The notes beneath the pieces were generated by a model. It did not search any database and had not been told where the DNA came from. It saw nothing but the letters and a program-made list of their open reading frames with translations. Below are positions 58,315 to 64,000 of a DNA stretch of 64,000 nucleotides, piece after piece (positions within the stretch are counted from its first letter, which is position 1; the number at the start of each line of letters is the position of its first letter). Both the position numbers and the translations under genes were made by a program. Location: contig NZ_KB894126.1 of NCBI RefSeq assembly GCF_000374365.1, positions 52,343 through 116,342 of the forward strand, in the 5' to 3' direction. Source of the stretch: Bacteroides gallinarum DSM 18171 = JCM 13658. GTDB lineage: Bacteria; Bacteroidota; Bacteroidia; Bacteroidales; Bacteroidaceae.

Positions 58315-58545
58315 ATGAACAGTGAACGCAGAAAGGGGATTCAGGAAATCAGGGACTCGCTGGAGGATATCATCTCCCAAATTGAGGAACTGAAGGATGA
58401 GGAGCAGGAGGCCCTGGACAACATGCCCGAGGGGTTGCAACAGGGTGAACGCGGCGACAGGATGCAGGAAGCCATAGAGTCGATGGACAATGCCGTCTCC
58501 TCGATAGAGGAGGCCCGGCAGTACCTTGACGATGCAGCCCGGTAA
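58315..58545 (+). CDS. Small coiled-coil protein common in phages
   Basis: 76 residues, helical with heptads (IRDSLEDIISQIEELKDEEQ, MQEAIESMDNAVSSIEEARQ) and a NMPEGLQQGERG turn. This 'two helices and a MPE-LQ-gErge turn' type is known to me as frequent in phage genomes; no function. The gap 58546-58762 after it holds no gene that I can support. Confidence 0.65.
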   Translation: MNSERRKGIQEIRDSLEDIISQIEELKDEEQEALDNMPEGLQQGERGDRMQEAIESMDNAVSSIEEARQYLDDAAR

Positions 58546-58762
58546 AAAGCGGGGTGCACGTTTCAACATGCCGGTATCAAAAGAAAGAAAGGAGGTGAAA
58601 ATGAAAGATTAGTCCAGTCCATCGGAGGATTTATCCTGATTTATAGTATATTTGTCAGGAAACATGGGCTGTATATCGGGGTCAGGGTAAAATCTCCCGT
58701 AAAGAACAGGTTACAGACGCTTTTACGTTTGGTCAAGAAACGGCCGGTATTATTTGTATCGC

Positions 58763-59062
58763 ATGAAGAAAGATGACATTATCCGCAGGCATTACGGGAA
58801 CATGAAAATGAAGCACGGGGCAGACTCGCTGGTCTTTTTTCATGTGGGCGATTTCTACGAGGCGTATTTCGATGATGCCCGAACGGTATCCCTGGACACG
58901 GATGTAACGCTGTTCCGTGTAACAGCTGCGGGTATTCCTGCCGTCAGGATTCCCGTGGCTTTCATGGAAGAATATAGAAACCGGCTGCTGGATGCAGGAT
59001 ACAAGGTATGCGTGTCCGAGGTCCGGGGTGCATCCGGTCGCCATATTCTGAAATCCTTATGA
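58763..59062 (+). CDS. MutS domain I-like protein (mismatch-recognition fragment only)
   Basis: 99 residues from ATG at 58763. HVGDFYEAYFDDA at about 27-39 and DAGYKVCVSEV near 85 follow the MutS N-terminal domain I ('FRVGDFYE.F..DA ... L...GYkVai.Eq'). The clamp, core and ATPase domains are missing, so it cannot be a working MutS. Stand-alone domain I proteins are present in Bacteroidales mobile elements, role unknown. Overlaps the next gene by 4 bp. Confidence 0.7.
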   Translation: MKKDDIIRRHYGNMKMKHGADSLVFFHVGDFYEAYFDDARTVSLDTDVTLFRVTAAGIPAVRIPVAFMEEYRNRLLDAGYKVCVSEVRGASGRHILKSL

Positions 59063-59715
59063 GAAATTCAAGAAACAAAGTGGACGAGTTCGTGTTTGTC
59101 CTTGCGGCCATAGGCCCGTGGACGATACTGGTTGTTACGGTAGCCCTGATCGGGCTGTTCAAGACATGCATCCCGGACAGGACAGACCCGCTGGACCGCG
59201 ACATCAGCCGGTCTTCCGAAATCATCGGGCACGTAATGGTGGTCGATGGGGACAATAACGGCTTCCGGGTCGTGTATGTCACGGCAGAGCCGGTCACGGA
59301 AAAGCGGTTCGAGGAAATATGTTCCAGGGAGAACGTCAGGAAGGGGTTCGACCGCCTGAAACGGGAGGCTCCGGTTCATTTCGGGGGAAGCCTGCTCGAA
59401 ACGGACATCTGCGATTTCGCCCTGTACGCGTACAGGTTTCCTGTAGATGACGACATAAAGATCCACAATATCTTTGTCGCGGGAAAGGAGAAGATGGATT
59501 TCTATGTCCGGCCCAATCCTGACCTTCCGGGTTGCGCGACGTGGATGCACCACGGTACGGAACAGGGGAACCAGTACCTGAACTCGAATGACATAAATTA
59601 CTATATACCCAACGGCGGACGGGTATACCGTTACTGGAAGTGCCGGTACTTGCTGCAAACCTCTGATACAGATGAGCGTTTCAGCCATTTCACAGAGGAT
59701 GAAAGGCTGTACTGA
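59059..59715 (+). CDS. Single-pass membrane protein, unknown
   Basis: 218 residues from ATG at 59059. A transmembrane helix at about 9-33 (FVFVLAAIGPWTILVVTVAL), short basic N-terminus inside, large C-terminal domain outside or in the periplasm. No motif. It overlaps the MutS-like gene, so co-translated. A membrane-bound exclusion or sensor function is possible but unsupported. Confidence 0.6.
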   Translation: MRNSRNKVDEFVFVLAAIGPWTILVVTVALIGLFKTCIPDRTDPLDRDISRSSEIIGHVMVVDGDNNGFRVVYVTAEPVTEKRFEEICSRENVRKGFDRLKREAPVHFGGSLLETDICDFALYAYRFPVDDDIKIHNIFVAGKEKMDFYVRPNPDLPGCATWMHHGTEQGNQYLNSNDINYYIPNGGRVYRYWKCRYLLQTSDTDERFSHFTEDERLY

Positions 59716-59773
59716 AGACGTGTCATACCTGTATATTTCAGTTATAATGTGCTGAAAATTAACGACTAAAAGC

Positions 59774-59805
59774 TTTGATGGTATGGGAAAATATCCCTAA
59801 ATTTG
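59774..59805 (+). promoter_or_regulatory. Promoter with full Bacteroidota -33/-7 pattern
   Basis: TTTG at 59774-59777 and TAAATTTG (TAnnTTTG) at 59798-59805, spaced by 20 bp, the best consensus match in the window. Start near 59812, leader about 68 nt. Confidence 0.75.
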
Positions 59806-59880
59806 TCATATTCATAGCGTGATCCAGTATGGCAAGATTGTTAATTGAAAGAAATAGATTGAATATGACAATGATTTAGC

Positions 59881-60411
59881 ATGACATCAGAAAAGTCGCA
59901 AATCAAATTTGCGAAATCGGAACTGACAGGAGAACTGATAGGATTTGTCTCCCGCCATTCCAAGACACGTAAATTGATGGGAGTCAGGGAAGACTCGAGA
60001 TTCGGTAAGCAGATTTGTGTCCTTTCGGAAGACCTGAAAGGGACAATCGAGCCAAACGTTCTCTACTCGGTGGAACTGAAACCGATGCACAAGGCGAACG
60101 GGTACGTGGTTGTCGCTGCCAGCCCCGTACTGTTTTCCGCCCAGGTTGAGACCGTAATATTGCCCAAGACGCTGTACCAGGTGACGGTGACATTCGGTAA
60201 CAAGAAGGTGTTTTTTGACCCCAAGGACGGGAAAAGCGCCATGAGCCGTACCATTGACGGTGTCCTTTCCGTCCTGAAAGGGAGGAGGGACATCAAGGAC
60301 AGGGAAGGTGTAATCGCCGATTACCTGAAACAGGCGAACTCCCTGGTACGCCGCATGGAATCCGACGGGTATATCTATACCGGTGACAGGTACATGAAAG
60401 GAAGCGTATGA
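59881..60411 (+). CDS. Unknown protein
   Basis: 176 residues. Beta-rich first half (FAKSELTGELIGFVSRHSKT; LYSVELKPMHKANGYVVVAA), then a basic helical end. First gene of the last operon of the element, with a good promoter. May be a regulator or a nucleic-acid-binding protein. Family not recognised. Confidence 0.6.
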   Translation: MTSEKSQIKFAKSELTGELIGFVSRHSKTRKLMGVREDSRFGKQICVLSEDLKGTIEPNVLYSVELKPMHKANGYVVVAASPVLFSAQVETVILPKTLYQVTVTFGNKKVFFDPKDGKSAMSRTIDGVLSVLKGRRDIKDREGVIADYLKQANSLVRRMESDGYIYTGDRYMKGSV

Positions 60412-60809
60412 GAAAATGTCCTGTGGCGGGAATTGCAACTGACGGTGCCCATTCTTCGAAGGAGAGATTGACTCGCTTCAGGGCGGTCGATCTCTCTTCG
60501 GGAAAGGAGCTGTTTGCGGAAACCGCGGGGAACTGGACCAACAATATCGGTGAGTTCCTCGGCATCGTTGCAGCAGTAAAATACCTTATGGAACACCCGG
60601 AATTCGTGCCGCGTGTCATCTACTCGGACAGTCTCACGGCCATAACATGGTTCAGACAAAGGAAAACCGCCTCGTCGCGCCGTTGTCCGGCCCTGCTGAA
60701 AGCGGAGGTGTTCCTGAAAGTCATGGCGGTAAAGATTGAAGATATCAGGGTTGTCCATTGGGACAACCGGCTGTGGGGTGAAATACCCGCAGATTTCAGA
60801 AACAAATAA
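60408..60809 (+). CDS. RNase H-like protein
   Basis: 133 residues. The RNase H fold residues are in place: Asp12 (IATDGAH), Glu49 (NNIGEFLGI), Asp74 (IYSDSLTAI) and Asp129 (WGEIPADF). 'SDS..AI.WF' and 'N..GEF.gi..A..yl' match viral and bacterial RNase H1 types. It would cut RNA in RNA-DNA hybrids. It is interesting as a possible partner of the reverse transcriptase 23 kb away, because that enzyme lacks such a domain. Start overlaps previous stop by 4 bp. Confidence 0.8.
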   Translation: MRKCPVAGIATDGAHSSKERLTRFRAVDLSSGKELFAETAGNWTNNIGEFLGIVAAVKYLMEHPEFVPRVIYSDSLTAITWFRQRKTASSRRCPALLKAEVFLKVMAVKIEDIRVVHWDNRLWGEIPADFRNK

Positions 60810-60820
60810 AAAGCAATGAT

Positions 60821-61024
60821 ATGGCGAAACTGAAATCACAGTCCCAAAAATATGTTGAGCTGAAAGAGGAAGACTACCTCCTGCTCGTGGAAAACAGCAT
60901 CAAAATGGAGGCGCTGAAAATAGCAGGCATAGAAAAGATGCCGATATACAAGGCGATGGAACATATCCTTCAGCATGAGCACATCGACCTGCTCATCAAA
61001 CCCGTTTCAAGAAGGTATTCTTAA
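60821..61024 (+). CDS. Small helical protein, last gene of the element
   Basis: 67 residues, charged, helical (YVELKEEDYLLLVENSIKME). 11 bp after the RNase H-like gene. No motif. After it the sequence changes to AT-rich chromosomal type. Confidence 0.5.
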   Translation: MAKLKSQSQKYVELKEEDYLLLVENSIKMEALKIAGIEKMPIYKAMEHILQHEHIDLLIKPVSRRYS

Positions 61025-61540
61025 TCGGGCAATCAGAACATACAAATATTCAAAAGAATGATTTCCATTGTACGCTTGTATAATTATCATTTTATAAATT
61101 TGTAGTTTATCTTATACCAAGCAGTCGTAACAATGATGGACAGTACTATACGCCGATATTATCATTGGGTAATCATACTCAATTAATAATAGATAGTATA
61201 AAGGCACTTAAACTAATATAAATCAGGAGATTAAATGATTGGCGCATGTACGGTATCAACAACACCATACACGCGCCAAATTCATACATATACTTCTCTA
61301 ATTAACGATTTAAGAGAAAAACTTTTCCGTCAGCATTTTACCAGTAAAGATTCTTGTATATCTTTGCAAACGGTATACGTTGGCTATCAATAACCTCTAT
61401 GTATGCCTACAAGTAGAGATTGGTTTTTCCAAGCAAAACTAACCGTTAATTATCAAGTAGTTAGCAATTAATAACAACTACCCGATAGGTTTATAGCTTT
61501 TTATTTTAGATTTTTGCAGGAGATTAATATTATATCACCT
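61025..61540. other. Gene-free AT-rich junction between element and chromosome
   Basis: About 515 bp with no supported gene. Base composition falls sharply compared with the element. The element boundary and attachment site should be here, but without the left end no duplicated att sequence can be identified. TAGATTTTTGC at 61507-61517 may be a -7-type box for the following gene. Confidence 0.5.
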
Positions 61541-62548
61541 ATGAGGAAACTGGTTATTTTCTTTTGTTTTTGGTTCAGTGTTACAATAGTTGTAGCCCAG
61601 AACACGGAACGCAAGCTGTACAGCATAGCGTTTTATAATCTTGAAAATCTGTTTGATACGATTCATGACACGGGCAAGAATGACTATGAGTTTCTGCCCG
61701 GCGGCAGCTATCGGTGGACGGCTGAGAAATACGAAGCTAAATTGCACAATCTGTCGAAGGTGCTGGGCTCATTGTCACGGAATCTGGTTCCCGAAGGCCC
61801 GGCGGTAATCGGAGTAGCGGAGGTTGAGAACAGGCGGGTACTGACAGAGCTCGTTAACCAGCCTGCCATATCCAATTATAAATTCGTTCATTATGAAGGA
61901 CCCGACCGGCGCGGTATCGACTGTGCGCTGTTGTATGACCCGCAGCAGTTTACCGTAACGAATTCCAAGCTGGTGCTTTCCACCCCGTTCGAGGGGGATA
62001 CGGTGCATCTGACGCGTGGCTTCCTGATTGTAGACGGCCGGCTGGCGGGTGAGCGCGTATGCTTCATCGTAAACCACTGGCCTTCCCGCGGGGCGAAGTC
62101 GCCGGTGCGTGTGCATGCCGCCCGGCAGGTGAAGGCGCTGGCGGACTCTTTGCTGCGTGAGGATAAAAAACTGAAACTTTTTGTTATGGGAGACATGAAC
62201 GATGACCCTATGGACGAGAGTATGCAGGTGCTGGGAGCCCGCAAACATATATCGGGTATGAAAGCGAACCAGTTTTATAATCCGTGGTGGGAAACGTTGG
62301 AGGATAAGGGAGTGGGAACCCTGCTCTACCGCGGCAAGTGGAACCTGTTCGACCAGATTGTGCTGTCGAGGGCTTTGGTGAAGGCGAAGAAAGGTTTGCG
62401 TTACGACCATAATGAGGTTTTTATCCGCGATTATCTAATCCAGCAGGACGGTAAATACAAGGGGGCGCCTTTGCGTACTCACGGCGGTCGCGTGTGGCTG
62501 AATGGGTACAGCGACCACCTGCCGACGATTATCTACCTGAGAAAATAA
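61541..62548 (+). CDS. Secreted endonuclease/exonuclease/phosphatase family protein
   Basis: 335 residues from ATG at 61541. A signal peptide (KLVIFFCFWFSVTIVVAQ) then the EEP fold: SIAFYNLENLFDTIHD, VIGVAEVENR, GMNDD-type VMGDMNDDPMDES, and SDHLPTIIYLRK at the end, which carries the catalytic Asp-His. Proteins of this kind in Bacteroides are exported, possibly nucleases or phosphodiesterases. It is a chromosomal gene next to the element. Confidence 0.9.
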   Translation: MRKLVIFFCFWFSVTIVVAQNTERKLYSIAFYNLENLFDTIHDTGKNDYEFLPGGSYRWTAEKYEAKLHNLSKVLGSLSRNLVPEGPAVIGVAEVENRRVLTELVNQPAISNYKFVHYEGPDRRGIDCALLYDPQQFTVTNSKLVLSTPFEGDTVHLTRGFLIVDGRLAGERVCFIVNHWPSRGAKSPVRVHAARQVKALADSLLREDKKLKLFVMGDMNDDPMDESMQVLGARKHISGMKANQFYNPWWETLEDKGVGTLLYRGKWNLFDQIVLSRALVKAKKGLRYDHNEVFIRDYLIQQDGKYKGAPLRTHGGRVWLNGYSDHLPTIIYLRK

Positions 62549-62572
62549 TGTATAATAATGTGTAAATAAGAG

Positions 62573-62604
62573 GCCGGAAAGTAAACTTGCTTTCCGGCTT
62601 TTTT
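62573..62604 (+). terminator. Intrinsic terminator of the endonuclease-like gene
   Basis: GCCGGAAAG-(8 nt)-CTTTCCGGC followed by six T. Strong. Confidence 0.9.
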
Positions 62605-62780
62605 GTTTGTAAAGTTAAGAATGCGAAGGTAAGAAGGGAACAGACAGATGCAAAAGCTTTGTAATATAGAGATTACAATAATCTGTTAATTCAAGCCAAT
62701 AGCTTTAAAATAGAATAGATTCGACAGGTAAATAGAGATATTTTATTCTTCTCCCGTTCTTCTTTTTAAAGGATAATGCT

Positions 62781-62788
62781 TACTTTTG
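62781..62788 (+). promoter_or_regulatory. -7 box of the aldolase gene promoter
   Basis: TACTTTTG matches TAnnTTTG, 40 bp before the aldolase ATG. Confidence 0.65.
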
Positions 62789-62827
62789 CGTAGAATTTTA
62801 ATTCACTAACAATAAACTTTAAACAAA

Positions 62828-63838
62828 ATGGTTAATTACAAAGATTTAGGCCTTGTAAACACAAGAGAAATGTTTGCTCGCGCTATCAAGGGTGGATATG
62901 CAATCCCTGCATTCAATTTCAATAACATGGAACAGATGCAGGCTATCATCAAGGCTGCAGTAGAGACGAAGTCTCCGGTTATCCTTCAGGTTTCTAAGGG
63001 AGCCCGCCAGTATGCTAACGCTACTTTGCTGCGTTACATGGCTCAGGGTGCTGTGGAATATGCCAAGGAACTGGGCTGCAAACATCCTGAAATTGTTCTT
63101 CACCTTGACCACGGAGATACTTTCGAAACTTGCAAGAGCTGTATCGATTCGGGTTTCTCCTCAGTAATGATTGACGGTTCACATCTTCCATACGAAGAAA
63201 ATGTTGCCCTGACGAAGAAAGTCGTTGACTATGCCCACCAGTTCGATGTTACGGTAGAAGGCGAACTCGGCGTATTGGCAGGTGTGGAAGATGAGGTTTC
63301 TGCCGAACACCACACATATACCAACCCCGAAGAGGTTATCGACTTCGCTACGCGTACAGGTTGCGATTCTTTGGCTATTTCTATCGGTACTTCTCACGGT
63401 GCATATAAGTTCAAACCCGAACAATGCCACGTAGACCCCGCTACCGGCCGTCTGGTTCCTCCTCCTCTGGAATTTGCCGTGCTGGATGCCGTAATGGAGA
63501 AACTTCCGGGATTCCCTATTGTACTCCACGGTTCATCTTCTGTTCCTCAGGAAGAGGTCGATACTATCAACCAATACGGTGGCAAACTGGAAGCTGCTAT
63601 CGGTATTCCGGAAGACCAGTTGCGTAAGGCTGCCAAGTCTGCTGTTTGCAAAATCAACATCGACTCGGATTCCCGTCTGGCTATGACTGCTGCCGTTCGT
63701 AAGGTATTCGCTGAAAAACCGGCTGAATTCGACCCGCGTAAGTACCTGGGCCCGGCTCGTGACAACATGGAGAAACTTTACAAGCACAAAATCATCAACG
63801 TGCTCGGTTCGGAAAACAAATTGGCTCAATTGGACTAA
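62828..63838 (+). CDS. fba: Class II fructose-bisphosphate aldolase
   Basis: 336 residues. Zinc-dependent class II aldolase: PAFNFNNMEQMQ at the start, VLHLDHGDTFETCKSCIDSG with zinc-ligand His, SVMIDGSHLPYEEN, VEGELGVLAGVEDEV, AISIGTSHGAYKF and VLHGSSSVPQEEVD. Cleaves fructose 1,6-bisphosphate in glycolysis, reverse in gluconeogenesis. Codon use and base composition are typical highly expressed chromosome. Monocistronic between two terminators. Confidence 0.97.
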   Translation: MVNYKDLGLVNTREMFARAIKGGYAIPAFNFNNMEQMQAIIKAAVETKSPVILQVSKGARQYANATLLRYMAQGAVEYAKELGCKHPEIVLHLDHGDTFETCKSCIDSGFSSVMIDGSHLPYEENVALTKKVVDYAHQFDVTVEGELGVLAGVEDEVSAEHHTYTNPEEVIDFATRTGCDSLAISIGTSHGAYKFKPEQCHVDPATGRLVPPPLEFAVLDAVMEKLPGFPIVLHGSSSVPQEEVDTINQYGGKLEAAIGIPEDQLRKAAKSAVCKINIDSDSRLAMTAAVRKVFAEKPAEFDPRKYLGPARDNMEKLYKHKIINVLGSENKLAQLD

Positions 63839-63860
63839 TAGAGTTAGTTATCTGATTATA

Positions 63861-63897
63861 AAACGGGGAGTGCATTTTAAATGCACTCCCCGTTTGC
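63861..63897 (+). terminator. Intrinsic terminator of fba
   Basis: AAACGGGGAGTGCATTT and AAATGCACTCCCCGTTT form a 17-bp perfect stem; works in both directions to a degree. Confidence 0.9.
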
Positions 63898-63933
63898 TTT
63901 TAGGTAGGGACATTCAGTAAATAATATAAAATC

Positions 63934-63980
63934 AGCCAACTAATTCATACACAAAATATTGCGAATTAGCTGGCTTTTTT
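63934..63980 (+). terminator. Second inverted repeat with T run
   Basis: AGCCAACTAATTC and GAATTAGCTGGCT (one mismatch) followed by six T. Possibly a bidirectional terminator for a gene beyond the window. Confidence 0.6.
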
Positions 63981-64000
63981 GTATCTTTAGGTATTCCCCC

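Overview
The window looks like a Bacteroidales chromosome (Bacteroides or a close relative) carrying a large prophage or phage-like integrative element. The evidence is several promoters with the Bacteroidota -7 box TAnnTTTG, weak ribosome binding sites, an ordinary chromosomal right end (a secreted endonuclease/exonuclease/phosphatase protein and class II fructose-bisphosphate aldolase, 61.5-63.9 kb), and gene families typical of Bacteroidales mobile elements. The left end of the element lies outside the window. The right end is probably between 61.0 and 61.5 kb.

Layout. (1) 1-19.4 kb, minus strand: a late operon for a contractile-tailed phage with a Mu-like head. In transcription order it holds portal, MuF-like minor head protein, virion morphogenesis protein, tail-completion candidate, ClpP-type protease/scaffold, major capsid, tail sheath, tail tube, a Dam-type methylase, a tail chaperone with a canonical -1 slippery site, tape measure, baseplate proteins, spike candidate and a fibre that runs off the window. 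A plus-strand AAA ATPase is inserted among the tail genes. (2) 19.6-22.9 kb, plus strand: a short cassette with NUMOD-like, KilA-N, cysteine-cluster and HTH proteins. (3) 23.3-25.7 kb, minus strand: an AbiE-type toxin/antitoxin pair and an unknown gene. (4) 25.7-27.6 kb: no genes, but an AT-rich direct-repeat region, then a roughly 560-nt strongly structured RNA candidate ending in a perfect intrinsic terminator, then directly a tRNA-like fold. (5) 27.6-61.0 kb, plus strand: about 50 small, closely packed, mostly unknown genes. Among them are a DUF932-like protein, a short tyrosine recombinase, a giant methylase-helicase, a DpnD/PcfM-like protein, a MutS domain I-like protein, a lone RNase H-like protein and several broken genes.

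The most striking item is at 35.8-38.0 kb: a 419-residue reverse transcriptase followed directly by about 850 bp of non-coding tandem array. The array has five units (spacing 148, 173, 172, 170 and 155 bp). Each has a long hairpin of unrelated sequence in a fixed position between two conserved boxes: a weak GAATTCARCA-like box before it and a strong RTAAAGYCAYGTGCCGG box 12-14 nt after it. A degenerate first copy of the strong box contains the stop codon of the reverse transcriptase gene, and the last copy is built into an intrinsic terminator. So the enzyme and array look like one transcription unit that delivers a set of different structured RNAs to one reverse transcriptase. It does not fit a diversity-generating retroelement, a standard retron, a group II intron or a CRISPR array, and I consider it the candidate undescribed system. 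All function statements about it are inference.
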